64,000 nt of DNA from Liriodendron chinense (taxonomy: Eukaryota; Streptophyta; Magnoliopsida; Magnoliales; Magnoliaceae): NCBI GenBank assembly GCA_003013855.2, contig ML058553.1, positions 1,488,001 to 1,552,000 on the forward strand, read 5' to 3'. A program made the translations under genes and the position numbers. Under the pieces are notes generated by a model. It was given only the letters and a program-made list of their open reading frames with translations, made no database searches and was not told where the DNA came from. Below are positions 35,901 through 47,830 of this stretch, piece by piece (the first letter of the stretch is position 1; the number at the start of each line of letters is the position of its first letter).

Positions 35901-38870
35901 GTCATTTCATTGGCAAGACACGCTTGCCAAAGAGGTGCCCACCAACTTTTAAAAAGTTATTAGAGTGGGACAAATTACATACCGACGGCCCCTAGTGGCA
36001 TAGGGAAACTATTAGAAACAATTATGATTGAACGGCCTCTAGTGACATAGGGAAAATATTAGAAACAATTATGATTGAACGCACATTATTGAAAACTTTT
36101 TAATGCCCATTGTAATGTTTATTTGCCTTCCAACCTACTAATTAGGTCATACGTACCTAAATGAAGAGAAAGCACAAGTATCAGCTTGATTTAAAACTTT
36201 CGTTGGTACTTAAAAGAAGTTTTCAATAGTGGGCGTTCAATCACCATTGTTTAATGTGGTGTGGTCCGCCTGAGATTTTGATTTGCCTCATTTTTGAGCT
36301 CATGCCCTAAAATGAGCTGCTAAAATAAATGGATTGTGGGTATAAAATACATACATCATATGGATTGAACACATAAATCATGGTGGCCCCCACATAGCAT
36401 CCACTACTCCCTCGTGCGGGCAAACCCGTTACCGCCAGACGGAACTGTATATTTCCCCGGTCATCGTCCAGAAGCATATTCAGTTTATTATCTTACAATA
36501 CTACGGATATGTGACATCCGTACCATCCGACGGTGCCAAGAGCCCTGACAGCTTTAAGCGATCACGTACCGCTCCAGTTTGCTTCATGTTTGGGACATCC
36601 TGGCCGTGCAAAAGGTTGGGCCCATCATGAATATTGCCAGCGATTAACATCAGTCGGACGAATCAATAGCCAACGATCTGACCCAAATATATATGTTTAG
36701 CCTCCATAAATTCATCCTCCTTATCTCATTTTTCTGTTCTTTGTGATGGGGCCAACCTCTTGAACGGATCAGATTGCCTAAAAATGATACATATTGACGG
36801 GAAAACATGCGAAGTACGATAAGCTTTTGGTGGACACCTCGTCCTAAGCTACATTTACTGTAGAAGAGTTTTCAAAGTTGCAAGCTCCAAGTTCTAATAA
36901 ATAACAGCAAAGCGGGCCCCACAATTATATACATTCTCTACAGTTGTTAATCAGATGCAGACAAAAGCCGACACGCTTTTATAACGCATTAGGACTTAGG
37001 CCACACGGGTTAGGAAGAGAAAAGCTTTGATACTCTGCCGGACTGTGATAGTTGATATGCAGGCACTAAGAAATTGTACAACTTGCATAATATTAACTAT
37101 AATTAGACTGTTCATATGTTGAGACGCAATCAAGATGCGTTTTTGACGAAGACCATCTGCCTTTTAGGTTACTGAACATTTAAATTTGATTTAGTATTTG
37201 ACACGTGTACAATCTCGGAGAGCCTGCGTATCGAAATACGCACTATGCCCGAGTATTAAGTAACGTCCCAATTCGGACCGAATCCGAATCCTCCAAAACT
37301 CGTTCTACATGTGGAATCCACTCTGTCCATCAGGTTCGATCAGTGATGATGCATCATCTGGACAAAAAGAATCCAGATCCACAACTTAGGTGGGTCACAC
37401 CATAGGAGAAAATGGGAAAGTGACGCCAACCATAAGTTTTCGTACGGCCCCACGATGTCCGGTCATCAATTTTGAATCACTAGGACGAATAGAAGGTAAA
37501 AGACAACCTGATTCAAAACTCAGGTGGGCCCTAAGAAGGTTTCAACGGTAGGTGTCATTATCCCCACTGTTTCCTATGGTGTGGTCCACTTGTGCTTCTG
37601 ATCTGCTTCATTTTTGGGCCCATGCTCTAAAATAAGCTGGAAAAATCGATGGATTGCGTGGATATAAAGCACATAAATCTAGGTGGACACCACAGCGTCC
37701 AACACCACGTAGCTGGATGGTGTTGAGGTCACCACCCAATCCGCTTCCATTTTTAGGACATTGGTCTACAATGAAGGGCGAATCTAATGGACGGAGTAGA
37801 TCTGGTGCAAAATTTACGTGGGCCACACAGCAGCCTGGTAGATGAGTGCACCTCTCCTACAGCAGGAGTCACCCGGTTCTTTCGAAAAGTTCCAGCAAGT
37901 CCACTCCTTCCTAAAGGTCGCAAATCACATGATTCGCGCTGCACGCGCTGAATTAATTAAAAGTACGGAAGAGGGAGTACACTCTTCCATGGTATTCCCC
38001 TCTCACATCCAGTAGTAAGAGACACGTGTAAACGATCCAAACCGTTCATTATGTGAAAAACATATGGAAAATACCTTTATAATAAAAACAATTCAGATGG
38101 GTCTTCTTACATAGGTTACACAAGTGTGAGATGAACATAGACGGTTAATACATGTGTGGACGACCGATCTGACAAGTAATGTTTTAGATCTGAGCGTGTA
38201 GACTATAGTGAACACCGGATGAACGGTTTAGATCTTTTATACGTGTTTTTAACGCATCACGTGTGAAGGAACGAGGTGTTTAGATCTGGTGAGTTCAGCC
38301 AGACTGTCTCTCTTTCCCGACAGAGACGAAAATAATAAAAAGTACATTTTCTAGAATCCAAGGAGACTGCTGAAATTTTCATGTTAGGTCAGGGTGTTTT
38401 TAGTAAATAAAAATTAGTAACGTTTGGGTACCGTTCATTTAGTGTAAACAGCCAACGTGGAACGTGTATGAGAAATCTAATCCGTTGGAAAGGTAGGAAT
38501 CATAATGAAGATCATCTGGTGCAAAAATCAGAATGATCCATTCATCAGGTGGGCCAAACGCATAGACCTGATGAATGTATCGGTCCAATGTTTTGGTCCA
38601 GTAATCTTGAACATTGGGCCTACGTTTGATCGGATTGATGTCTTAAACAGGTGACACGTGGATGTATGAGATAAATGGACGGTCATTATAGGTCAAAATA
38701 CTTACAGCATTGATCCAGCGAGCGGAAATAAAGGCGCCTATGCAAAGTACGCATACAAACAGCACGGTCATTCTCGCAGGAGCCTTCTGTAACGACCGGC
38801 GACCAACCGTCCCCGAAACGTAACGGTGTAGTCCCGATACGTTACAGGAAACACCAAAAAATCGCTGCAT
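24676..38870 (-). CDS. GT90 family O-glucosyltransferase (rumi homolog type), six coding exons, 523 aa
   Basis: Coding exons in transcription order are 38870-38706, 34244-33664, 32801-32609, 31733-31669, 31578-31368 and 25032-24676. Every intron is GT-AG and the lengths sum to 1572 nt (524 codons including TAG), so the frame closes. Residues about 34-50 form a single hydrophobic segment after a basic N-terminus, a type II signal anchor. A basic, proline-rich stem follows (about 60-120). The catalytic region starts at CPDYFRWIHEDLRPW (residue 123) and contains TRDVFTLWGILQLLRRYPG, DLDLMFDCVDWPVV, FPDWSFWGW, YWKGNP (281-286), YKIYIEG, VKPRYYDFFTRGLMPVHHYWP and CRSIKFAVDWGNNHKQK. These are recognised as the plant DUF821/CAP10 (Glyco_transf_90) family. 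Family members are secretory-pathway glycosyltransferases; the plant acceptor is not evident from sequence. The length is normal for the family and no coding break is seen, so the gene is probably functional. Introns 1 and 5 (4461 and 6335 nt) are unusually long and filled with transposons. Confidence 0.92.
25722..25767. repeat. (GA)n microsatellite in GT90 intron 5
   Basis: Perfect dinucleotide run. Confidence 0.95.
26924..26953. repeat. (AT)n microsatellite in GT90 intron 5
   Basis: Perfect dinucleotide run. Confidence 0.95.
27464..28979 (+). mobile_element. Solo LTR of 1506 bp with perfect 5-bp duplication, in GT90 intron 5
   Basis: The LTR is 27469-28974, starting TGTAGACACCCCACCTTCGG and ending GAGGGTCCACA. 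GTAAT flanks it at 27464-27468 and 28975-28979. It holds a run of GAGTCAACCCGTCGAGTC words (27690-27830), a TATAAATACCCC box near 27940 and a tandem duplication of about 143 bp (units starting at 28259 and 28402). A TGGCGACTC word, like the PBS-side motif of some gypsy LTRs, lies near 28787. Superfamily not proven. Confidence 0.9.
29866..30136 (+). mobile_element. Possible LINE 3' end with C20-A27 tail, in GT90 intron 5
   Basis: A pyrimidine-rich tract is followed by TTTTGTTGTATCCTTTTAGG, AAGTAATAAAAGAGTTCCCT, then 20 C and 27 A. The layout (3' UTR words, AATAAA-like signal, terminal A-run) suits a LINE 3' end. No target duplication or coding part was recognised. Confidence 0.45.
30425..30722 (+). 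mobile_element. Partial copia-type LTR related to 51387-51977, in GT90 intron 5
   Basis: Shares GGGTTTCTCTTGTGGG, CTCTTGTAACTTCTGATTCA, TAGTGGATTTGTTGC and GGGGTTTTTCCACGG with the solo LTR at 51387 and ends in the same CCCAACA. No TG start with a duplication matching the ATACC after 30722 was found, so the 5' part is probably lost. Confidence 0.7.
31851..32208. mobile_element. MITE with GGGCC.GTTTGGA ends in GT90 intron 3
   Basis: Opens AAGGGCCCATTTGGAAACC and closes GCATCCAAACGGCCCCTTAG, inverted repeats with a few mismatches. The interior repeats AAGTAACTTA/TAAGTTACTT words. It lies wholly in the intron between coding exons 3 and 4. Confidence 0.6.
34731..34961 (+). mobile_element. TRIM retrotransposon, internally reduced, in GT90 intron 1
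   Basis: The element is 34736-34956 with LTRs near 34736-34810 and 34882-34956, same family as 23253-23596 (shared ATACATTGATACACCATCCT and AAGCTTTTAGAGAAA). GTCTC flanks both sides perfectly (34731-34735, 34957-34961). The primer site is missing, so the interior is partly deleted. Confidence 0.88.
36060..36395. repeat. Foldback family copy in GT90 intron 1
   Basis: The right arm is well kept: AGTATCAGCTTGATTTAAAA, GTGGGCGTTCAATCACCATT, GGTGTGGTCCGCCTGAGATT and ATACATACATCATATGG. The left arm is eroded. Confidence 0.6.
37300..37700. repeat. Foldback family copy in GT90 intron 1
   Basis: Contains TAGGTGGGTCACACCATAGG, GGTGGGCCCTAAGAAGGTTT, CCCCACTGTTTCCTATGGTG and GGATATAAAGCACATAAATC. Confidence 0.6.
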
Positions 38871-38880
38871 GCTTTCTTCT

Positions 38881-38959
38881 CTGCAACAGATCGCACCAAA
38901 TAAAAAATTAAAAGAATGAAAATTCAGAATAAGAGAAATTTCTAGCCTTTTTCACTCAC
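38881..38959 (-). other. Probable 5' UTR intron of the GT90 gene
   Basis: On the minus strand a GTGAGT donor at 38959 and a TTGCAG acceptor ending at 38881 bound a 79-nt, T-rich segment. It ends 10 nt before the ATG at 38870. The sequence further upstream (about 38960-39330) is CT-rich like a plant leader. The intron is inferred from splice signals only; no transcript was available. Confidence 0.55.
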
Positions 38960-40574
38960 CAGATTTCGACGGTCTGGATTTCTTTGAAAATTCTCCTGTT
39001 GCTCAGCTTGTTTGGCTTGTTTTAGCGAATTTGAGGAGAGAAAGTCGCTGTAATTCTCCTTTTTGAGCTATATCTGGAACAGATCTTTCTCAATTCAAGT
39101 GAAAACAAGTGTATTTTCTACACACTTGATTTTACACTTTTCAAAACCTTTTCGGGCCGATCCGTGTCTTGATCGGCCGATATTTGGAAGAATTCGCTCC
39201 AATTCCAGACCAGAACCTTGTAATCACGGCTTTTGAGAGAGAGATCTGACGAAACGAGAAGACATAAAGGGAGAAAAAAGGATCGAGTATAAAAGGCCGA
39301 GTATAAAAAGAGAGAGAACGAGGGAGGAAAAGGCGCAAAAAAGGCAGAGTATGAAATGGAGGAGGAGAAGGGAAGCGTGTCTGATGGTTTACACCGACTT
39401 ACTCGTACACGTGGCATACACCCATTCAATCTAAACCGTTCAAATAGAAACTACTGTAGATAGATAATCAATACTAAATAATATTGGTTTAATACTCCTA
39501 ACCTATGATCTGTGGTCACTTTTTTGATGAATATTGACCGTTGATATTTTCTTCTTTTAATCTCAAGGGTTCCATTAAAAACCTTACAATCGGCTATTTG
39601 AAATATCAAAATAGTTTGATTTTTGGCATATGATCTATTAAAAGTGGGTCTCACCAATTTGACCGTTTGACTCGAATTATTTTTACAGATCATGTGCAAT
39701 TTCTCCTTGCTCGAGTATCAATCACCACACTCCGCCAGAGTATCTAAGTTTTTCTTATGGAGAGTGAGGAATCTTGTGAAAGTCTAAGGCCGCGGTGTCG
39801 GCTTGGTGTTGCAGGGTTCTGTAATTTGATACTCCGGCTGCGTACGACACTTGATACACAGGCGCTGAAACATCGTACAAGTGGCTTAAATTTATTCAAA
39901 TCGAATAGAGAAAATTGTGGAAATCACTGCGTATAAGTTAAATTCCCAAATTCAGATTCTCTGAAGAGGACTAACCACTGATTCATGGAAACTTGTTTGC
40001 TGAAACATGATGCCAGTCTTTTTACATTTTTAACCGTCCAATAATTTTCCACCAATCCTATAGTCAAATACTTAAACAAGGGTAATTTTTGGGTCTGGAT
40101 ACATCCAAACTTGGACCTATAATTTGAACAGTTCAATTATATTCCATATATGAAATTCTAGGAAATTTGTAACTGCATGCATATCATCTACCACACTCTG
40201 CCAGAGCATCAAAACTTTCCCTGATGTGAAAGATAGTCGAATTTGGGAGTCCTCCGGAATAAGTATTTCTTTTATGTAATTTCTTTACCTAGTGAGGAAT
40301 GATTAGGTACTATGCTCGCCTTGCACGTGGCAACAAGGCAAACATGTGTGAAAATGGACGGTCCGAAGAAATTGATCAACGGTGGATGTGGAAGAGTGGC
40401 CCACCTGATAATCATATTGGTGCATGACATGTATATTCAGTTCGTCTGACAAACAGCTGTGATGCCACACATATATCCTTTGTCAGATTAACAGCTCTGA
40501 TGCCTCACATATGTGCATCCTCTGTTTCCACTTGTCAAGGTGCAAGTGCACTCAATTAAATGAAACCCTGTGGC
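38960..40574. promoter_or_regulatory. Upstream region of the GT90 gene
   Basis: The leader up to about 39330 is CT-rich on the transcribed strand. Beyond it are two phrases, near 39728 and 40192 (CACACTCCGCCAGAGTATC and CACACTCTGCCAGAGCATC), about 460 bp apart, a diverged local repeat. No other gene is seen. Confidence 0.35.
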
Positions 40575-40996
40575 GCGCACGTGATGTATAAGTCTCATTC
40601 ATGCTCTCCATTCAAATTTTTCTTTTAATAGCTCATTTTGGAGTATGAGCCTAAAAATGAAGCATATCCAAAGCTTAAGCAGATCACACCACATGACATC
40701 TTCCGGAAACAGTGGAAATAATGATATCAACTTTCGTAATCTTCTTATAGCCCACAATAATGTTTAGTGTCATCTAAACTGTTCATAAGGTCACACATGC
40801 ATGGATATTAGAAAAAAAAAAGAAAAAGAAAGTTTGACCAGAACTCTTGGGCCCCAATAATTTTTCAATGGTAGGCATTCAATTTCCACCATTTCATATG
40901 GTGTACTCTAATATAGCTTTCGATATGCTTCAATTTTGTGTTCATGCCCTAAAAATGAGACAAAAAAAAAATAGATGAATGGTGGGCACCACAGAG
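40575..40996. repeat. Foldback family copy
   Basis: Begins near CACGTGATGTATAAGTCTCA, has CCTAAAAATGAAGCATATCC and ACAATAATGTTTAGTGTCAT, and ends ATGGTGGGCACCACAGAG. Confidence 0.6.
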
Positions 40997-41796
40997 TTTG
41001 CTTAGTACACAATCCGAGTTCCACTGAATTCCAATTCACTTCTCCCGCGAGTACACAGAGCGAGTGCCTATCATCTCTCTTGGTTTTCTCTACCGAGGAA
41101 GCAGCTTCTCCACTTTACGCGAAACATATGGGTAGGTCGATGTTCGACTGTCCAAATTTGGAACAGGGCCCAAAGTTCTGTGGCTGCACGTGAAACCTTG
41201 GTTGAATGACAGGCTCAGATTAGGTACAACCCCACCAGGATCCTGAGCAGACGGATTGGGTACGTGGCAACTTATTATTCGTGGCAAGTAGTGGGCCCGG
41301 CACCAATGTGACAGGGCTGTCTATGCACCAACATCACATCAGTGGGAGCCCAACCAGCTCTTCACCAATGACCTGGTGCCACACTCCATCCCCTCAGCAA
41401 CCTGGTGGGGGTACTACCTAATCGAGCTCTTGAATGACCTAATCATCTAACTTCGCACCCTCTTAACTTTTTTTAGAAAGCTGGCGATTTCTCATGACCA
41501 TCTGTTGATGGTCACAGATTAAACGGTTAGGATGTTCTGATCGAGGTCATCTTGTTGGTGCTCCATCATTTTGGTACCCATAATTATGGACGGTCCAAAT
41601 TGACTGCATGTACGGCAAATAAGTTGCCACCTTTTATGACACCCAGGTGGCTATCATTGAAATGTTGCTTAAAATTGTGATGTGACTAACAGTGGTGGGT
41701 GGGTGTACTCACAAGTCACAATGGGCTGTGGAAACTAACCTAAAAGAAAAAGAAAAAGAAAAAGAAAACAACTCCCTCATTGCTATGATTTATGAG

Positions 41797-42326
41797 AGCG
41801 GATTAGGTGAGAGCCGTTACCGTGGGTTACAGTGGGGCCCACCTTGATGTATGTATTATGTATCCACGCCTTCCATCCATTTTTCCATATCATATCAGGG
41901 CATCATACCAAAAAGAGAGTATATCCAATAAGCATGTGGACGATACCATAAGAAAAAGTGGTGATTGACCATCCTACCATTAAAAGCTTCTTTCGACGAA
42001 TCTTCATGTTTCCGTAATGTTTATTTACCATCCAATCTGTTGATAAGGTCACATGAGCCGGGATGAAGGGAAAAAAAAACAAATATCAGCTTCATCCAAA
42101 ACTTCTGTGGCCAATTAATGGTCAATCACCACTGTTTCCTATGTTATGGTCCACCAGCTTATATTGGATCTGCTTCCTTTCTGTTATAATAACCTAATAT
42201 GATCTGGAAAAATGGATGGACCGCGTGGATACATGATACATACATCAAGGTGGGCCCCGCGGTAACCCACGGTAATGGCCGCACCGGCTTGGGTGAAGCC
42301 GGGGTCTCACCTAATCCGCTCTCGTC
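41797..42326. mobile_element. Full-length Mutator-like foldback element
   Basis: A long inverted repeat with an outer TIR AGCGGATTAGGTGAGA. Next come ACCGTGGGTTAC and GTGGGGCCCACCTTGATGTA on one arm and their inverse on the other. Flanks ATTTATGAG (41788-41796) and ATTTATAAG (42327-42335) may be a 9-bp duplication, but the right end then carries six extra bases. Confidence 0.75.
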
Positions 42327-42689
42327 ATTTATAAGCACATATATCTAACGGCTGTCCGTGTTCCTTCTATATACGAGTGTATTCTTCGCATGAGATGGGC
42401 CAGAGGCTTCGGGAACACGATGCTAGTGTAGCACAGGTGTAAAAGATCTGAACCATTCATCATTCTGCTCTCACTATGATCATGTTATGACCCAAAAGTA
42501 AGGCCAGTCAGCTCATCAGGTCAGGAACATTGTATTATAGAAATAAACGGTTAAAGAAAAAGATCGATTGTTATATATTCAATGCACGAGTGAAGCCCAT
42601 TTGATGAGTAGATCTGCCTTAATTATGGGAAAAGGCATGTTCATGGTGGGATCCACGTTATGGATGGCCTCGATCACGGATTGCCTGAG

Positions 42690-42790
42690 ACCTAGGTGAG
42701 GCCCACCATGATGTTTGTTAGAAATCCACCCCGTCCATCCATTTTTTTAGCTCGTGTTAGGACATGAGCCCAAACATGAGGCTAACAGCG
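42690..42790. repeat. Left-arm fragment of the foldback family
   Basis: GGTGAGGCCCACCATGATGT, CCACCCCGTCCATCCATTTT and GGACATGAGCCCAAACATGA in consensus order, then an abrupt end. Confidence 0.6.
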
Positions 42791-42813
42791 ACTAACAGGG
42801 GGTGGGTGGGTGT

Positions 42814-43354
42814 ACTAACAATGGAAGCGGATTGCGCAATCCTGAGTAACACCGCACGCTAGCGTGCGGAGTAAGCTCTGTGGGGCCCACAGTGATTTAC
42901 TTATTTTATCCACTCCGTCCATCCATCTTAACAGAAAATTTTAGGTATGGTTCCAAAAAATGAAGCATATCAAAATCTAAAGTGGACCACACCACAAGAA
43001 ATGTTTGAACTGAATTTCTACCATTGAAAAATTCTCGGAGGACAAAGAAGTTTTGGATCAAGCTGATATTTGTGTTTTCCCTTCATCCATATCCATGTGA
43101 TCTTATGAACAGGTTGGATGACAAATAAACATCACTGTAGGGCCTGGGAAGGTTTCAACGGTGGAAATCATTATTCCCACTGTTTCCCGTGGCATGGTCC
43201 ACTTGAGATTTGGAAATGCTTAAATTTTGGGCTCAACCACTAAAATAAGCTGGAAAAACATATGGACAGAATAGATAAAGCACATACATTCTAGGTGGGC
43301 CCAACTGAGTTTACTCTGCACGATAAGAGCATGGAATCCGATTCCACTAACAAT
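42814..43354. mobile_element. Mutator-like foldback element with perfect 9-bp duplication
   Basis: The element is 42823-43345 (523 bp). ACTAACAAT flanks it at 42814-42822 and 43346-43354. Ends GGAAGCGGATTGCG and (inverted) GGAATCGGATTCCA. The left arm carries a small perfect palindrome CCGCACGCTAGCGTGCGG. The interior shows the family words GATCAAGCTGATATTTG and GGTTGGATGACAAATAAAC. Non-coding. Confidence 0.9.
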
Positions 43355-46300
43355 GGGGTGTGCGAACTAACCTAAAAAAAATAAATTAAAAAAATTGCCA
43401 CCTTTCGTGAGGTGCGATATGCGTGATTTTCACCTTTCCTCAGTAGGTAATTATTCGAGTTTTGGGAGCACCTGACATGTGAGCTTTTTAATTAGGTGGG
43501 TCACACCATCTTGATGCCCGGGAAAATAAAAAAAGTAACGTAAGGCTCACTCAGTGTATGCAAAGTGAGATCATAACCGGAGCCAACCATCCATTTCTTT
43601 AACCATGGCCTCAACATGGATGGATCAAGGCCTGAAAATCAGCTGTTGCATGATCCTGATCGTTCAATTGTATATCTGTAATATGTGGCATTCAAATCAA
43701 CCGTCCAAATTGTGGGACCTAAGTTATATATGTAAGAGAATTGATGTTGTAACCGGCTGGTTAGTAAACATACGGTAGATTGTTACCAAGATAGTCGACT
43801 GACAAGATCCAATGAACAAATGTCTACTAATTACAGGTTGGAATCATTCAATCGACTGGAATTAGGGGGGTTATCACCTATCTACGGTGGGTACCATGAT
43901 TTGGACGGTCTGATGAAGTAATATGTGTGCTACATTTACGGCATCTCAGTACATGTACATATGCATGTACCACTACACTCTTCCCTATTCTTCCAATAGC
44001 ACACTTGGTAGTTTGGGTTGTCGGCTAGGATGGGCCCAAAATTGTAACCTCAACAACTGTACAGTTAGCTCAGGCTACTAATTTGGCACATCGCAGACCT
44101 GTGGGCCTGTGATTCGGACCGTAGACCTGATTAGCTCCACATGGATGGGAGGTGCAGAATATAACCCCAGTGGATGGAAGATAATATCATATATCAATTA
44201 GTGGAGACAAGAAGATAATAATGTTGACTTTATGTGTGGCCTACAAGGAGTGAAGAAGGGAATGGATTAGGTGCGACCCAGCCTCACCCGGGACGATTTG
44301 GCCATTACTGTGAAACCCAACTTGATGCATGTATTCTATGTTCACACCGCTCATCCATATTTTCATATCATTTTGGGGGCACAAGCCGAAAATTAAATTA
44401 GATCTAAATATGAGGTGGACCATAGCATAGGAAACAGTGGTGATTGGCCATTAACAACTTATAATGGGCTACAAAAGTTTTTGATCAAGCTGATTTTTGT
44501 TTTTGCTTCTTTTTCCTTTTCCTTTTCTTTTTTTCTTTCTTTTTTACTTCATCGATGTTTATCTGATCTTATCAACAGGTATAATGGAAAATAAACACTA
44601 CCGTGACATTATGGTGTCTGTAGGAAGTTTTTAATGTTGGGATGTTCAATCACCACCCTCTTTTATCTTACGATGTGTTGCATCCTAATTTATCCACTTT
44701 AGGAGGAGTCAATCAAAAGGAGGATACAATATTCATAGCACATGCCAATTAAAGGAGCAGGTTTACGACTAAAGGAGTCGCTGAGTGCACACACCAACCA
44801 GAGGTACAATAACCAAGTGACCGAGAATAATAACTAAAGGTACAATGGTCAAATGTAGTTTGCAATTGAAATTACTACCAAGGAAGGGGAAGAGACCAAT
44901 AGACCATGGTAGCATTGAATGAATACCATAACAACTAGACACGTAACACATCTAAATGATTATCTACATTCAAGGAGAGGAAGAGATCAAAGGCTACTTA
45001 ACTACTATACACGTGGCGCATCTAGATGGTTTTATGCATTCAGGAGAGGAAAAGACCAAAGGCTACTGTAACTGCTGTACACATGCATTTAGATGGTTCT
45101 CTGCCTTCAGAGAATTCAAAACGTAGAAGGGAAAATCTACATAGCAAGAGGCCTCACACCAACCAAACTAAATCAAATCAAATTTATCTTTCAATTATAC
45201 TAGCATAATCCTTAGCCTAATTTTATCTTAAGAGTAGCAGTAATCAGTACTAGTAATACTTAGGTGTAGTCTAATTCTACGCTCATATGCTAGATTTAGT
45301 TATCTTAATACAAATAAGTTCTTCATTTAAAAGGGTGGTCCAAAGTCGATCTCTCTAGATGGTTGTAAGTATTTCCTTTTTGCTTGGCCTTTGTGTGTGT
45401 TTGGAAAGTCATTTTTTGTTGAAGGCAAGAACAACCCATTTGAGGAGGATGAACCCCACCCTCTGAAAATCGCTTGATCCTATTAAATTAATATATTGTA
45501 AGTGGTGGAATAGGCGGCTGATTTTTTTCCAGACTATAACACCCCATATTTTTAACAATTTGAATTTCAAAATCCTCGAATTTTTTTTCGCTACAATTAA
45601 TTTATTTTAGCATTTAGCAACTTTTAATTAATACTCGATTATAATAAATACACTAGTATTACCAACAAGGGACCATACAATTCGATTCGATAACCTTAAA
45701 AGACTAATAATACACCTGATCATTGAAAGCGTAAGCCTAATTATGCGATCCACAAATCTAAGCTTGAGATGTAATGGACCCCGTCATCGATAAATTGACC
45801 TAACCGATGCATAATGGACATCTAACTAAGAACAATACTAATCACCACTTATATCACTTTATAACCTCACTTAACCGACATTCCGTCTAACTTACAAATC
45901 AACAGATGAGAGAGAATCAGGCCAAAACACTATTTTTGTTAACTTTAAATTGGCCAAACTTCAAATGTAGGTAAATTGGACCCCACTTAATATATCCTAA
46001 AAACCTCATCCTTAAATATATTTTCGAAACACTAAAAAACACCGAATAGAGTTTAGTTCGATCGTTAATGGGCCATTAAATTCGAAACTAAGGAAAATTG
46101 ATCGTCTTAGTGGGCTTGATGTCTATCGCAAGACATCGAGCCGTGATCACGTCTTGAATTGTTCAACTTGGGCTCGCAAAGCGAGTGCATAAGATGTGCA
46201 AATACCTTTAGAATCTATTAGGAACTTAAGTGGATTCTGCCCACATTTTGCATGACTTATTTCAGAGATGGTCCAAATATAAGACAGATCTAGATCTCAA

Positions 46301-46435
46301 GTGGACCATTAGTTGGTGAGGTGGGCCACATCGATTTATTTGTATATCCATGCCGTCAATCTATTTTGCCTACTCATTTTAATACGTGGTCCAAAAATTT
46401 AGGTTGATCTAAATCTCAGGTGGCCCATTAGTGAG

Positions 46436-46855
46436 TGACGTCTTAAATGTGGGCCCCTTCTCAATGCATTTGTTGTATATCCATGCGGTCCATTCTTTTT
46501 GCCAACTCATTTTAGGGCATGGTCCAAATAATGAGGTAGATCCAAATCTTAGGTGGACCACACAGTAGGGATTGAATTCTCACCATTAAAAATTTCTTGG
46601 GACCTATTTCTTTTTTAGATAGTTGTTATTTGTGTTTTCCCTTCATCTACATCCATGCAACCTTATCAACAAGTTCAATGGAAAATAAATATTATAGTGG
46701 GCCTTAGGAAGTTTTTAACCATGGGTATTCAATCCTATTGTGTGGTCCACTTGAAATTTAGATCCCTTCATTTTAGGGACCATGTCCTAAAATGAATAGG
46801 AAAACTGATTGACAATATGGATATACTACACATAAATCAAGGTGGGCCCTATGTA
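46436..46855. repeat. Foldback element copy inside the LTR retrotransposon
   Basis: Starts GTGGGCCCCTTCTCAATGCA and ends ACATAAATCAAGGTGGGCCC, with the family words CATTTTAGGGCATGGTCC and AGTGGGCCTTAGGAAG between. This makes a second nesting level. Confidence 0.65.
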
Positions 46856-47019
46856 GTAAAATAGTGCAAGTGCACTGAGCTTCATGTGCTACGGAGTATC
46901 TTTAAAAAGAAAAAAAGAGTGCGTGGCTATAAAACAACCACGTAGTACATTCTTTTTCTAAATAAAGAGGGACTAAAAAGAAAAATAATAGAAAGAGGGG
47001 AAAAGAGAGAGAGAAAAGA

Positions 47020-47021
<2 letters not shown>

Positions 47022-47062
<41 letters not shown>
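47022..47062. repeat. (GA)n microsatellite
   Basis: Dinucleotide run in the interior of the LTR retrotransposon. Confidence 0.95.
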
Positions 47063-47064
<2 letters not shown>

Positions 47065-47830
47065 TGCACCACTAGGGTGAAGAAAGAGAGGAGCAATAAT
47101 TGTTGTTGCTGCCGCTGCCGCAATTGCAGTAGATTCACAGTCGCAATAGATGCAACAGCGTTGCCAGTTTTTGAGTGAGATTATCGAATTCGATCTGAAT
47201 TGTATGATTTGATCGTACGATTTAGATCGAAATCGTAGGATTCAAGTGCGATTGCAATTCAAAAGAACGATATGAGTCGTACGAGTGTATAATACGATAT
47301 GAATCGTGTGATTCGTATCGTAAATTGTATGATAATGATAACACTGATAGAGAATTCTATAAATTGATTGGCGGCTCTCCTTGCTGAAAGAGCATAGGTG
47401 GCACAAGCGGCACCTTAGCCGAATCCTCCAAATGTTGAGGTTAATGTTGTGGGAAATTTAGCACCAGTATATCTCCACCACAGTAGCGTACCACTCATCC
47501 CACTCCGATTGGGAAAAAACGGAACGTTCTTATGCTGGTTGAATTTAGGTGACAAGAGCGGGAGCCCAAAAATTGTTCCTGAAGCTAAAAATCATAGAAT
47601 ACCTAGGGTGAAGCTTTTCAACCCTTTCCTAAGAATCCAACATATCATGAAGGACTAGATGGGCCCGAAGTCGCCACCAATCCCAGAACCCCACTATCCA
47701 GATCACGACCAAATCATGCAATAGGTCCAAGAAGTAGCAGGCCAAGTTCTTGGCAACACTACTGCCACCTTGGTTTACCATAAGCCTTATCCTGAATGGA
47801 TTTATCGACAGTCTCCATTGTTGTGGCCAA

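Noticed and set aside
39118..39429. Minus-strand 103-aa open frame upstream of GT90
   Set aside because: Low-complexity Ser/Phe/Leu composition from a CT-rich leader; it more likely belongs to the GT90 5' region.
45535..46230. Possible second LTR starting TATAACACCCCATATTT
   Set aside because: The start resembles a gypsy LTR but no matching end, duplication or partner copy was seen.
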